The notes under the pieces are model-generated. The model was not told where the DNA came from and did no database searches. It saw only the letters and a program-made list of their open reading frames with translations. The position numbers and the translations under genes are program-made. From the NCBI GenBank assembly GCA_013400155.1, contig VXBM01000001.1, forward strand, positions 4,190,382 to 4,254,381: 64,000 nt of DNA, read 5' to 3'. The DNA comes from Helopsaltes ochotensis (lineage: Eukaryota > Chordata > Aves > Passeriformes > Locustellidae). This document shows, one piece after another, positions 26,555-40,884 of this stretch (positions within the stretch are counted from its first letter, which is position 1; every line of letters starts with the position of its first letter).

Positions 26555-28321
26555 AATATTAACCAACAGAAAGCATTCTCCAGTTATACTGACAGTATCA
26601 TCCCTACAGAAAAAGTACAGTTAAATGCTGACAGAAATCCGATTCTGTCAGGTTTATAGTGGAGGGAAATTCTCAGGTAATAAAGGGGCAACTTTTTCTT
26701 CTACTATTTGGGAGTTCCAGAAGAAGATATAGAGATCTGCTCTTCCAAGTGGGTGGATCAAAAATATTTTGCAGAGTGAACTGCTTCATCACAAGTAAGG
26801 TGCTAATTATATAATTTTATGAAATTACACTATCTCCTGTGGAGTGGATAGTCTAAGGGTAGAAAGCTTCATCATCCACCTCGTGGATGAAAATTATGGT
26901 AGAGATATTAATGGAGATGGTTTTTGGGGTCCTTTGTGTGTTTGTTGGGGGATTTTTGGGGGTGTTTCGTTTTTTAAATACAAGAAGATATCAGACTTTC
27001 TCCTGTGGTAGAATAAGGGAGGAAGTGGTATAAAGGACAGGATTCTTACTACTTTAAAATATCTTTATAGTATATGTGCTTGTGGCTTTTTTTGGTCATT
27101 TCATTTGTTCTTTTACCATCTTCTCCAGTCTTAGTGGCAGCACTTAAAATCATGTACCATCAAATGACACTGAATTATTGTGAATCTTACAGAAACTGTT
27201 TTGAAAGCAGGGCAATTAAATTATATTATCAATATGAAGATGAAGGCTTTATCACCATAATGTTCAGAATGCAGGGAGGACAGCTGTGTTCATTCTTTCT
27301 GAGGCTAAATTATAACATGCTACAAAAACCTATTTATTATTGAGGAGAAGAAATCCTGTTTCTCGTTTTGTCCTTTAAATCCCAATTTTTGTTGTGGGCT
27401 TTTGTAGCATAGATGTGCAACTCAAGAATAATAGGAGGTGAATGGAAAAGATAACCCTCTCCCTTTTATCTTAGAGAATCAACTTTGAAATAGGCATAGT
27501 GTGGTCAATTCCTTATTAAAATGCAAGTTGGTTTTGGCTTTTTTCCTCTCCTCTCTTCATCTCTTAATGAATATCTCCCCATGTCTGAAAGTAGTGTTAA
27601 GTAAAAACTTTTCACCTCATAAGATGCCATGCTTTTTACTCAGCACTGTTACCCATTTTAGTGGGAAATGGACTTCTTTCTGCTGGTTTTGTTTTGTTGC
27701 AATGCTGTATCCAAGTCCTCAGTGCTCTAACTACCTCTGATGCTATGAATGTACAGTCTTGTAATAGACCATGACTTGAAATAACAGCAGATGCCTGTAG
27801 CAATTTTTTTCTGTAAAATCTTTAAATCAGCTAACTTGTCATCTTTTTTTCTGACACAGCAGTATAGGCTCTTCTTTTTGGATATTAGTAAATTTATCCC
27901 ATAGGCATTTGATATATAAAAATTTAACTAATACTTAACACTGGAATTATAATGGGTGGGGGGCTTATTCAGTTAGTTAATACCATGGATTTACATTTAA
28001 TAGGGTATTTTTTGACAATTTTAAGACATTAGGTCAATTGTAAAAAGATTCACTACATACTGTTTGTTTTTAATTTATTACTTAGTCTGAGTTTTTTTCT
28101 GACACTACAGCTGCATCATGACTACAGAGAAAATGTACACTGAATAGTTTCAATCTATATTATTTAAAAGGGCTTTATCAGTGTACATTAAAAATACACT
28201 GTTCTTACTATTAGAACCAAAATGTGTTTTTTATGGCTTAAATAAGAATGGTGCTTCTAAATGCAAAATGTCCAAAACAATGGAATCTTTGTGAGTGCTA
28301 TGCATTCAACTTATTTTTTAA

Positions 28322-28327
28322 AATAAA
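28322..28327 (+). terminator. CCNJ: AATAAA polyadenylation signal, likely main CCNJ 3' end
   Basis: AATAAA is followed at 28350-28385 by GTGTGTATTATG and TTGTATTATGTTGTTTT, a typical GU/U-rich downstream element. This is the best-formed signal after the CCNJ stop codon. Confidence 0.55.
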
Positions 28328-28649
28328 ACTAGTTTTGAGTAAGAAGGCTCCAGTGTGTATTATGCTTTGTATTATGTTGTTTTAAAATATGTAAACTGTC
28401 TTGCCCTGAGTATGGGCTGAAGCTGTAAGGACTTCTCTCCCTCCCCCCTTGTTTTCTGTGACATGTCATAAGCTTCAGGAACACTCAGACTTCACAATTG
28501 AAAAAAAATAGGAAGGAAATCATGCAGGAAGGGGCTTTAAAACTAATTGCAGCCACAGCATATGCTAAATATTGTACACTTCAACAATGAGTCTAGTACA
28601 CAGCTGTAAAGAAGAAATAAAGAACAAAAGAATTTGAGTAGTTCAAGAG

Positions 28650-31600
28650 CCAGTGAGTGAATTCATTTTGTTCTCATACAAAAAAAGCAACCATTAATAC
28701 TGGCAATCTCAGATTTCTAATACTAGAAATCATTTAGGAGATGTGGCAATAGCCTCTTGTCAAGAGCTACAAGCACTTGTGTTATTTACAATAGCTCTGA
28801 AGGCTCAGTCATGCTGCAGGCAGTATAGAATCACATGATACATCCTAGCACAAATAATTTTGATTGTTTTGAATTTCTGATAACTGCTGCTTACTAGGAG
28901 AAGTTCTGTTTATTCCTAACACGGCACATTTCATATTTGTAGCAAGGCTATGATTCTGGCCTGAGTCACAAAAATAATAAGCTTGCTTAAAATTAATTTG
29001 TGTGAAGTTAGAAAATGAAATTATGAGGCCTCTTAGCTTTCACCCATGCACTTATGAATAAACCACTGATTGTGAAAACCTTTTTGGAGAATCTAGGGCC
29101 AGAGGGAGAGCAAGCTGTACTCCACCCTGTAAGGAACAAGGGCAATGCTCTAATATAATAATAGAATGCATATTACATGGATACTTTGATCTGGGAAGTT
29201 TTGTCTTTACTCTTAAGGCAGCAGAAGTCAAGTCTGTCTAGACTGTGCTCTTGAAATCTCAAGTTTTTTTTTCACTGTAATTACAAAATAGGAACTACCC
29301 ATAACATGTATGAGTCTCCTAACAACTACAAGGACTGCCAAATACTTTTTCAACACTTCAGTAGATGTCTCGGCTTCAGATTTGAAATTGCAAGTCTGAA
29401 ACTATTTCTGTTTGTACATAACAAGAAAAGTCTTATCTCTGCTTCCCATGACCCAGGTTCATTATTTACTTTAAATGTGAGGATATTTATGGTCTTCCAG
29501 CATTGCAAATATAGCTTAAGATACACATCTTAAAGTCGACATTTTAGTGACAGACACATCACCAGAAATAAAAACTTTTTGCAACTGAAATACTGTGGTT
29601 AAAATATATATAAACCAGAAAGTAATGTAGCATCTTCCTTTAATAATTTATTAACTCCACATTCTGAATGTTCACAGGAACAAAAGTCTTGTGAGTAGAT
29701 AAGGCCTTATCTGAGTCAGTGCAAGTGACCAGTTGGTTGTCCTGTATTAAAAGGTTGTCAACAGCAATTTTTCAAAACATCAAGTAAAGCAGCAATAACA
29801 AAATACACACTGTTATTTTTAGTCTACATCTCAGTGGTATTTTAGAAGTTAAGGCAAATTGTGTACAATTGTGAAGCTTACATTAAACTGTTCGTTCTTT
29901 CCTGGAATTAAATGTAATGTAAGAAATTTCTATAACTTCAATAAACAAGGCATGCATTCTCACAAAGGAAAGCATTTGCTACTGAACATTGAAAAAAAAA
30001 AAAANAAAACCAAACAATGTGCAACTGAGTAATTATTTTCTCCTTAAACACCTTTTTCTATGCACCTTCACGTATCTAATCTTTATCATATTGAAGAAAA
30101 CAAGGAATATATGTAAAGCATTGGTTAGAAACACTTTTAGAAAATTAAAACATAAAATTGAATAAAAGTAGTTGAAAATTATTGTATGCACAGTTACACT
30201 ATGGATGTTTCGATACTCGAGCTCACCAGATTGGGTACTTTAAGATTTGCCCTCCCTTTAGCTTGACCTACAGGTTTATTAATGAGACTCCCTCCATGCA
30301 GGAGAGAAGGACAGATTGTAAATCTGCCTGTTGTTAACATGATGTCATGAAAGATTGTGCCAAATGGTGTTCTGCTTTACCCTCTCCAACCACTATCAAC
30401 TATGTTACTCAGAGAAGAGTTCTCTATTTATTTTGTTTGTTTGAAGAACGCTAACAGCAGCAAGACTTTGCTAAGTGCTGCTGTATGCTTGGATGGACAG
30501 ATTTTGCAGGCGGATGGATGACACTCCAGACAGCACCACTGCAGATCTCCAGAGGTGGAGAAATTCTTCAGAAATACCACAGAGCCTGAGTTTCCAGGGA
30601 AAGTGCCTGTATTTTAAAGAGCAGTTCTATGCTTCTGACCTTGCATCAGTGCTCATATCTTATCTTTGCTCCTGTTTGCTGTGGTGCAATAAGGACAATC
30701 TCCAAGGACTTGGATGTTCCATTCCTTTTTAGCTGAGATTATGAATACCTTGAAGACTATCTGCACTGACAGATGAAGGAGTGGCTGTGTGGCCAAGCCT
30801 CCAAAAGACTGTTGAATGACAAATGTGAAAATTGGATAAGGCCCTACTGGGAAATAGGTTCTCTAACTAGCAGAAAAGACCCCTTCAGACTTCTATAGCT
30901 GGGTTATGTGCTCTAAAGAGATCCTCCCACAACACAGAGGTGGTTATAAGTATCTCTTGGGAATTTCTTGTATCCTAAGACTTGAGAGAACTAGTTTGCT
31001 AAAAAGGTAGTGAGCATGCAGCACTGCACCTACAAGAGACCATCAAGAATTTTTTTCACTTCCTCGATCAACCAGACTCTGAGAACACAAAACTAGCTTG
31101 GAAGCACTTCCACTGCCACTTTCTCTTGGAAAAAACTGCCTGTTTTGTTTGTTTTCATAAGCCATCCCTATTTGTATATTCCTGTTTATACTTGATGTTA
31201 GTACATGCCTTGTTGGTTTTTTTTTTTAACAGGAAGCCATCCTATCTCCACAGTCTTAAATTCTCCCGATTCACAAAGCAGTCAGTATTCTGAAGAGGAT
31301 AAAAAAGTATCAAACTGTTTCTAACATATCCCCTTGCAATATAGCCCCATTAAGAGATTACAAAAGAATTTTTCTAGTTAGTACAAATGCCATTTCCCCT
31401 CCTATATCAACACAAAATGGATAACAGAAATTATGTGTGCTTCCATTAGAAAAGAAAGTAAAAATGCTATTTAGCTTCCTTACATACTTGCAGTAATATA
31501 AAACAGATTTAAAGCAGTACCTTTTGCAAGTTGTTCTCTTTCCTTTGGAAAAAAGGTGCAGGACAACTCTAAATAAATCTAAGTCATATGTCAAAAGAAT

Positions 31601-32397
31601 AATCACAATAAAAATCACAGCTGTCTCAAATACTACTGTATGTTGAAAAAAATAGGATTAAAGACATCAACTTCCATAAGTATTTCTTTTTACTTCACTT
31701 ACAATTGCAGTGACTGCATTGACAGATTGAAAAAAGGGGTATTGTTTAAAAGAAGATTCTAAGACCAAACAGCAGAAGGATGCAAAATAATAAGATATGG
31801 AAAAAAATGGTGTTCTCATTCTTCTCGCCATTATTAAAAAAAAAAAAAAGGAACATGAAGTACAACTGAAAGGCTATATATTTAAATCAAAATTAACTAG
31901 AACAAATTATCGCAGCTTTCAATGAGGGCAAGAGCTTAGCAGGATTTTCAAGAGATTAAGCCCTTACATAGCTAATGAAATCATTCAGGATTTAAGCCAA
32001 ATACTAATGGAAGTAAGGAAGAAATATCTCTTAATGCAAATTAGTCAATAGGGTCTATGATGGGATTTTTGCACCTTCCACTCAGTGAATCTGATTAAAT
32101 ACAGAAAGCAGAGGACTTTCCTAGACTTGATAGAGTTACTTTTCAGTACAATTTTGTGGTATAATAGATGTGTATATTCAGTTCTGCTGAGCACTACACA
32201 TGCTGTATGCTTTTCTAGGCACAGAAGTAAAGATGTGCAAACCTTTATTGAAATAAAGACTTACTTCTAAAACAGACATTCCCAAAAGCACACATTCTTT
32301 TAAAAACATCTTCGGGAATTATGATAAAAATTACATTTTACTGGTTCAGATTCCACAGCCACTACTAGCAAGTTGTCAGTTACAGTATTAAACTGTC
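28650..32397. other. intergenic, nothing recognised; single N at 30005
   Basis: AT-rich sequence. A poly(A) run at about 29991-30009 contains one ambiguous base (N at 30005). No exon, RNA gene or repeat family was identified. Confidence 0.4.
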
Positions 32398-32455
32398 AGT
32401 CAAAGAGTGGGACTTGATGATCTTCCAACTCAGAATGTTTGGTGAATCCATGAAA
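32398..32455 (+). mobile_element. degraded CR1 3' tail, sense
   Basis: The segment 'gagtgggacttgatgatctt' followed by 'ccaactcagaatg' matches the CR1 3' terminus consensus (GGACTAGATGATCTT...CCAACC). It is very short and diverged. Confidence 0.5.
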
Positions 32456-33179
32456 TTCACAAATTCAGCTCTTTTTACTGGATGCTAAAATAAACTTATT
32501 TAAGTTGGGACCAATATTCACTAGCTCTTGTGGCACATTCAGCACTTTTAATACAGTTCATTACTAAAACTCTTTTTCCTCCATTGTTAAATCACAAGTT
32601 ATTATTTATTCTATTTGGAAATTGTGCTCTTCTTTTAGAAATACATGCTCTTTGAATAACTATTTCTTTCAGTATTCTATAAACTATAACAGACAAATTA
32701 CTTTGATTTGTAACTTCAAAGCCTGACTACAGAGGAAAATTATGTAGGTAAATAATATGTGCTCCAAGGCATTAGGAAATAAATGTCTCATTCAAGGTGT
32801 ATCCAAGTAAAACTTGGGGTATAGTCACATGAAATCCACTATAATTAATGCATTTTTGCTCATAGGTCTGTACTATATAAAATAATTTTAATACAGTGTA
32901 AGAGATGGTGTTTAAGGTATTAAATCAATTTGATTCATAGTATATCACTTGAAATAAAAGGAAATTTTAATTATTTAGATATTCCTCAAAGGATTCTACT
33001 TGCTAAGTTCTGTAAAAGGACACCAACACTTGAAAAGAAGAACAGTAATGGACTTTTCCCAGGAGGACATGTCCTGTGACAAATTATCTTGGGAAACCCT
33101 CTTCTGGTCTCAGAGAAGTAGAATAGAAATCTTGGAATAATGCACTTAAACATTTACAATCTACAGAGCTTGTAAATTT

Positions 33180-33235
33180 AAGTGGACCTGGCAGTCTTTA
33201 CCAACCTATAGGATTCTATGGTTCTATTCTATCAT
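33180..33235 (+). mobile_element. degraded CR1 3' tail, sense
   Basis: A short match to the CR1 terminus, 'accaacctata' followed by 'ggattctatggttctattct', retains the ATTCTATG-type terminal microsatellite that marks CR1 3' ends. Confidence 0.55.
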
Positions 33236-36200
33236 GTTAAGACATCTAGTATTCTGCAATTCACTTTCCATGGCCCTATTCAAATTGAAAAAGTTAAAAG
33301 TTGTTTAAAAATTATTTCAATAAAAGGACTCTAAAACAGCCTATTAAACATTTTATTGCAATATTCTAAATACCCCTTAACTCAGTTTTTTTCTTCCAAA
33401 CTTCTTACTGTGTATATGCTCAAGATAGTCATCAGCTATGGCTGAACACAGTCTGGAGCTTGAATAGAATAGAATCCCAATATTGTGACTGAACTTTCTA
33501 CTCTTCTTGGAATTCTTTGTGTTGCTCAGACAAACTTCATTTCAGTTCCTTCATGAGGCCTCCACGCTCTCCTCAGCATGAGGGAAACATGCCAGCACCT
33601 TTCATTGTAGTCACAAATCAGACAAAGTGCTTCCTAAAAACATTCTTGGGAAAAGCCTTCTTTGGAATCAGGCTACAAAAGTGGGGAGCTGTCTTCATAT
33701 CAGCTCCCAGACATACAGAGACACCAAGAGTTCTCACAAACAATAATACCCACTTGGAGCTGTTGTTATAATATGTACTATTGGACACTATAGAATGTCA
33801 TCACTCTGAAAACCTTATCAGCTTACTTTTACAACAACAAAAGCTCCCACAGGATTTTGCAAATACCACAAAAATACTTTATATTTAATTTTGCATGACT
33901 TTCAATTGCTCCAGAGAAGCTGAGAACAGAATGATAACTGATCCAAGCCAGTTCTTTCTAATGTTAGTGGCCCATGTGAAAGGTAAATGCATCCTATCAA
34001 AAGCAAAGATAACTGTGAACACAAAGCTAAAACTATTTGTTGGCAGACTGAACAAGAAACAACAGCCCTGCTGGTATAGATACCAGCACTGGTTCCTCAT
34101 ATGCTAGCTTGGGTCTAGCCAGTTTTCCTACCTCAAGATGAAGCATAGAATTGATGCAGTCATAAAATTTCCAAAGCCCACAGAAGTCAGACATGATTTT
34201 CATATATTATTGTACTTTGAAGTGAGCACTGATGGATCCAAAATGATGCTGTGCAGATCAAAGAATCAAGAGTCCTAAGCTCAGAGTTCACCTTTTCAAA
34301 CTGATACAAAAAAATACCTGATCTAGCAAAAAATACCACAGAAGAGCAAAATAACTATTCCAAATTATAGTTGCAGTACCCTAGAGCAACTTCAGTATAA
34401 GTTGAAGGGTTCTCAGAGTTGTGAACACTTTCTCATTTCACCATCCCTCAAACTTCCCTTCTCATGGAAAAGAGAAGCTGTCTGCCTCTGCACATCAAAG
34501 CATCTGGAAAGTTCCCTCTGATGACAGATTTGAACTATCTGGAGAACAGTAACACAGCACTACAGGAAAAGGTTGTCATAACTGAAAACATGGAAAGAAA
34601 AGTCTTGTAAAGGGATTTGAAGCTCAGCACAGAGAAAGATGGAAAACTTAAAATATTATAAAGGCATAGATATCAGGTTTTGGTTACACAGGTAAAGCTA
34701 CAATACTAGTGTTTTTCTGCCACCTACTGATACCTTCCAACTCCCTTTTTACCTGGCAGTTTACTCGTAAGATATTCTATAGATGAATAGGTGACTCAGC
34801 TGCTTCTGACATCTGCTCATGCAATTATAAGTTTCTTTGGAGTTACTAGATTTTTTAAATCTACACCTCTTCAAATAAGCATGTGATGAATAGCCCTGTG
34901 CATGGCTGCCACTGACAGGGCAGCACTCATGTGGACACATATATTTACAAGAAAGGTATAAAATAATTTTATAATATCTATAAAGATAACAAATGCATAA
35001 TTAGTCAGGAAGGGATTTTTTTCAAGGTCACCATTCTACAAAGGGGTTGAGAATTGAAAAGTCGGTATCTCAAACTATCAGTCTATGTGTCAGTTGTGTA
35101 TATCAACCATCACAGTTTTTATTTCCATTTATGTTCTCTGTATGACTTGCGAACCAACACCATTTTTTCCGTCCTCATCTGCAACTATCAAGAAAAGCAT
35201 AAACATTGACAGGAAACTATTAAAAAAATTCCATAAAAACGGACCTCAATAACCAGTAACTCCCAGAATATACCCAATCCTTTGCATGAGAGAGTTTAAA
35301 AACCATTAATTTCATAGCTAATCTTGCCATAAAGACAGAGCACTATGAAAATAGTTATTGCCAAAAAAAAAAAAAAAATCCTTAATTTATTAGTTCGATG
35401 ATTGGGAAAGCTTCAGAAAGAGTTGCAAGAACCATTTACAAGAAAACTTGCATTCTAGAGACAGAGGGAAGAAAGTCAATTGAACTCCCTAAAGACCAAC
35501 AGCCTATCAGCCTGTGCACAAGAAGAACATATCTAGTAGGGGATCCTGAACTAGCAGATATGGGCACACCACAGAAGAGTCCAGGAAGTTGACTCTTGAT
35601 AAATTTAAACTGGAAATACATGACAGAAATAAAGCATTATGATATCTAAGTATTAGGACAACTCTTCTAGGGGTGTGATAGATAATTCCTCATGATACCA
35701 AATTTTTGAAACAACTAACTGAAAGAGGAGCTATAAGACATTTTAATGAAGGAGAAAACGTAAGTTCATACCAGTCAGCTTTTTGAAAAAAAAAAAAATT
35801 CCAGAATTTCAATTGCAAAAGTATTTCACAAGATGCCAGGTTCCTTTGGAAATTTCTAAATGTAGCTGCAGAATTCACACTTTACAGAACCTAGAAATTT
35901 TCCCAAACCAGAAACATTTAAAGGAATAATGTCCATACTACTGTAGTGCCACTACCTTTGCTAACACTTGCTCTGCTTCAGAACTCCATCTCATGATAAA
36001 TTGTGGCAGCCCAGTGTGAGGGTTCACAAAGTTTCATAGAATACACAATCTCATCGATCAAGAATGTGGAGTATTGCAGTCTACAAAAATCAGCATGCTA
36101 GATGCAGTACCTAATCAAAATTGGGTTTTAACTACATTTTAAAGTTTTTACCCTGAGCTTCACTTCACAAAAATTCGAGAGAAAAATTGTTAATTTTGTT

Positions 36201-37149
36201 CAAAGGATAATAGCATCTAAATATGTATCTAATACCTATAAGTAAAACTTTGCAAGCTATAATAAAATTCTTACTGGATTTTTATTACATAACTTTTACT
36301 GTTAACTAATATATCTAATATGCTTCTAATTACAGTTAATCCAAATGTGTTGAAAGCATAGATAGATCTAACTTGCCATTTAGGTTGATAATAAAATTCT
36401 CTGCTACATAAAAGAACAGGAAAAAATGGATTCAGAAAATATAAAAAAAAAGTCAGAGATTGAATGTAACACAACTTATCAAATATAAGTTTAAAACAAA
36501 GACTGTATCTGAAACACTAAATTCCTGAAATACTGTACGTTGTATCTCCCTATAAACAGAAGTTTTACTACTGCAACAGCTGGAAGCATTTACACTTTTT
36601 AATATCTTCTTCAGTAACAAAGTTAAATTCTTCTTGCAGCTGTTCAAAAGTATTTTGGAATGTTTTGTTCCCTGGATCCTGCAAACTGTGAAAGAATGTA
36701 AGGGCAAGGCTAGAGGGTTTTACAAATTGCCTCAATTTCAAAATAATTTTTTTATTAATTAACCTTTACAGACTTTACACAAACTTCTTTAAGACTTCTG
36801 ATATATCTTTCTGACTAGTACCAGTAGCATAAGCATATGCTAGTACATGGCTTATCTGAGCCAAAATTATTTATCAGGTCTAATTGCAATGTCTTTTAGT
36901 TGTAAACAAATGCATATTTTTGTTACTGAAGTGAATTTTTGAAAAGTAGAAAAATGTTTTTGAGAACTATTTTGGTTTTAGTTTTTTGAGTACTTTTACT
37001 TTAAATTGTACATTAATATTTTTCTGCATTACAATTTTTTTTTAAATTTCCTTTTCTAAAAAGTAGTATTGCAAATTAAAGATGTTACTCACAGAACAAT
37101 TTCATTTGTTTTTTCTCTTTTTACTGGATTATCAGACATTACTGATAAT

Positions 37150-37600
37150 CACCCATTAGTCACAAGATGCACCAGACACGTGGAGCACAAGCAGGTGAGC
37201 TGCACAGGACTCACATAAATCCAGCACAGCCCTCACACATCAGAACTGCAGCCTGAGCTCTCCAGGGTTAATCTGAGCTCATGCAATAAACCCACTGCGT
37301 TCAGAACATCCACAGCTACTGAGTGTTCACAGGACATCTGCATGTCCTGGAAAGGACAGGACCTTTATCCCAGGCACAGAAGTGACCCCTATGCAACTGC
37401 AGCAGAAGATACAGCTTCCTCCGCTTGGCTATTCTGGTACGAGACCTAATCTTAGGCAACAGTTCTGCTTGGGGTTTTAAATAACTGTGATAACGACTTC
37501 AGTTTGTTCCCATGCTTTGCTTTTATCTATTAAACTTTCTAAAAACATAACGAGCCTTAACTCGGTCCCTGTTATTTGTAATCTTGAAGCCAAGGAACAT
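37150..37600 (+). mobile_element. possible LTR remnant
   Basis: A locally GC-richer island in AT-rich DNA. It contains AATAAACCCACTGCG near 37286 and, at 37530-37575, an LTR-like end 'attaaactttctaaaaacat' then 'aacgagccttaactcggtcc'. This resembles retroviral U5 sequence but is not the same family as the four LTRs upstream. Boundaries are not defined. Confidence 0.35.
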
Positions 37601-39330
37601 GCATGGAAAAATATTAAAAGTATCTACAATTAACCTGTCTCCTAATGCAGTAGGGATGATATTTATTTTCTTCTAAAAAAACATGCAAAGATGGACTATA
37701 AAAATCTGCTACACATTACCATTATCAATTCCGTTATATATGAATACCCTCATACATGAACACTTGGGATATTTGGGATCAAACTCAACTGCTTTAGACC
37801 ATTTGATAAGTTTATCTGTGACTGAGACATCAAATTCTAGTAGCTATTTCTGCATTGATATTTCTTGGCACATTAAAATAAAGGCATCTAGCATTAATTG
37901 CAGAACATTTAAAGGAACAAACGTTTATTGCAATAGAATTTTCTTATAATGTAGGCAATTTTTAGAACACATTTCAAATTCTGACAGATTAATCAGGTTA
38001 TCTGGTTTAACATTGTAGTTATTTTAAAAAATCAACTAGGAAGCACTAAGAAACCCTAAACCACCTTACAAACAGTTCCCACAGATCTGAACATGAAATT
38101 CTAACAGATGAGAATGCTGATAAAACTTAAAAATATACAATTAATTACCACCTGCATCAAGCAGAATTTGTCAGCTGTGAAACAGGTGCTACAGGAAAAC
38201 ACTTCCTTCATCAGGTGCCCACGATAAAGCATGCATGAGTTTGCCTGACATCAAAGCATGTAGTTTCTTTTTTGTCTAGAAAGAAAGGTACATCTAAATC
38301 AAAATTTGTTGATAGAATAAAAAAAGTCATTCAATAAGATTGTGCATGGATATATATATATATTTTTAATATATTTGAAAAGTCACCCTCTCTGCCCCTC
38401 CAAATAAAGTGAAACTTCCACTTGATGTTAATGGACCATAGAAACTATGTGGCTTTCAAACAAAATGTACACTTTGTTACCTCACAGCCATAGCAACTCA
38501 CCTGCATTTTAACATCAGAATTGCTGATGAGCTTGTATTTCCCTGAAGGAGGATGCTTTCTTGAATTTAGAGTTAATGAAGGAGAAAAATCTAATCCTCT
38601 AAAACCTTCAGAAAATATGCATCACAAACAAATACTTGACAAAACAGTTAGAGGTCAATATTGACAGCCTGTCAGATCAGAGTTCAAAGAGGAATCTTTT
38701 TTATGAGGAAATATCATATTCCTTGGTGTCTCCTTTCAGGATAAGGACATGGTGTTCAGAACCCAGCCCAGACTTCATCTGGTTTGGTTTTTTGGTTTTT
38801 TTTTTTTGAGCTGTCACTTACTGTAGCTGTAACAGAACTTACTACAGAAAGAGTCCAGTCAGCGACTTTGGCACTTTTAGTACAAAGCATGCTACTTTTA
38901 CTTCAAATCATTTTACAGACTGTAAAAAAAAAGTAAACTAGCCCACCTTGACCTCACAACCTTCCCTGTGGCTGTCCCAGCTACACTTCATGTTAATAAA
39001 GTGCCATACTCAGCCATTTCAGTACAAAAAAGCAGAAAGATATACCTATGAAAGTAGTAGCCACTTTTATTCAGGCATTACTCATTTGACTTCTAAATTA
39101 TTTTCAAGATTACTATGAAAAACAGTTATATTTTGTAGACATACCCCCCATTTTTAAGTAGCAATGACTTTTTAATGGCTACAAATGCAAATTTTCATAA
39201 CTGAGTCATGAAGAGATCTGCACTCTTACATATGAGCACCTACATCCAGCAGCAGATTTTGCTCAGCAATTATTTTAGATCATTTTCAGGTAAGTGGGAA
39301 GAAAAATACTCCAATTTCAGACTATCAAAA
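37601..39330. other. intergenic, nothing recognised
   Basis: AT-rich, with a short TA repeat near 38350. No gene or repeat was identified. Confidence 0.35.
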
Positions 39331-39334
39331 ATAA

Positions 39335-39506
39335 TGAGCTGCGGATTCCCTGATCCTGGAAGTGTTCAAGGCCAGGTTGGATGGGGCTCTGTATAACCTG
39401 ATGTAGTGGAGGCTGTCCCTGTCCATGGCAGGGGCTTTGGAACTTCATGATCTTTAAGGTCCCTTCAAATCCAACCCATTCTTTGGCTCTATGATTATAT
39501 GATTCA
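39335..39506 (+). mobile_element. CR1 LINE 3' end, sense
   Basis: Recognisable CR1 terminus: 'agtgttcaaggccaggttgg' followed by 'atggggctctg', then 'gtagtggaggctgtccctgt', 'ttgatct'-type 'catgatctttaaggtccctt', 'ccaaccca' and a final 'ctatgattatatgattcag' tail. It is 3'-truncated only in its terminal repeats and 5'-truncated, as usual for CR1. Confidence 0.88.
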
Positions 39507-40782
39507 GACTTACTACTGGTTTCACAAAAGGTGCTCTCTTTTCTGTGTGATAACAATTTATCTATCTGATGACAGTTACATTAAGGTCTAATTTTTATCA
39601 AAATTTTCATACATTTAACATATGATTACTGATATTCTACATGATAATTCCTCCTGAACTATTATCTGATACTAACACATTAGTAGTCTTTAAAAGTATT
39701 TAATTAAATTTATCAACTAGGTTTGTAATTTAAGTGATTGTAAAGTAAGATTTATATCAGCTGAACTAATCATATTCTGTTATTCAGTTATTGATACAAT
39801 CACTTGTTTGCAATTCTTGAGGGTTGATGTCAACCCTCCTACAAGCAATAGTATTTCTCTTAACCTTATTACATCAGGATCATGCAAAGCAGAGATATTC
39901 ACAGTGTGAGTAAATTAGATAACTGTATTTTAGGATTAAGATCAATTTGGTACCAAATTCCTAAATATCTGATGAATATCTGATATTCATCAAATAGCAC
40001 TTTAAAAACTAACTAAGGAAGATACTGATGTGCTGAAGACATGCTTATGATTTTAAAATACTTTTATAAAATACTTGTAGCATTTCCAGTTTATTTGTGT
40101 TCCAGCATATGATTTACAATCCATAGGAGCTAGAGAAGAAACGAGAGGAAGAGATTTAGTCAGGAAACAGAAACAAGTCACCACAGGATGAATGAAGAGT
40201 GTCTGAGCAGAGGGAAAGAAAGTCAATGGGAAATTGCAGAAGACTCAATTTAGTATTGGTCCCAGCTTTCAGGCAGGATAACTGGCAGGCAGATGTGCCT
40301 AACCTGACCTGGGTAAAAAAATCACAGTTGCTGTAGCAGGCACTGTCATCCCGGACTTGCTCCAAGAGCAGTGGGATTGTGAAGAGAGAATGTTTGTGAA
40401 CATACACTTAAAGAAACTTGGGGTCACAGGCAGCTCCAGCAGGACCAGGACATCAGGTTGTCCTAGTAAGTTCCACAAACTTCCTCCAACTTCTAACACA
40501 ATACAAGTGAGCAACCATTTGTATACTTTTTTCTTCTCATAATATGTTTAATAATATACCTAAATACGTAAATAAGTTTCCTTATTGATCTCAGTAAAAT
40601 AAACACTTACATGTCCTAAGGAAGACTTGTTCTACCAGATGCTCCACTCAGAGTGGAACCATTAAGTATAGAGAAGGTACAGAACTGTCACTCTAAATGC
40701 ACATCATGTGTGCTAGACCAGATTTTCCAGTTAATAGCAGCGCCATTTTTCTTATGACACAGCGTAAACAGCAGAGAAGCTG

Positions 40783-40884
<102 letters not shown>

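Larger units (their letters stand above)
25589..28350 (+). other. CCNJ: CCNJ 3' untranslated region (putative)
   Basis: No further coding sequence follows the CCNJ stop. AT-rich UTR-like DNA with a (CA)n run continues to a well-formed polyadenylation signal at 28322-28327 with a GT-rich stretch 20-60 bases downstream. A proximal AATAAA at 25694-25699 and a distal one at 28616-28621 could give shorter or longer ends. The extent is inferred. Confidence 0.55.
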
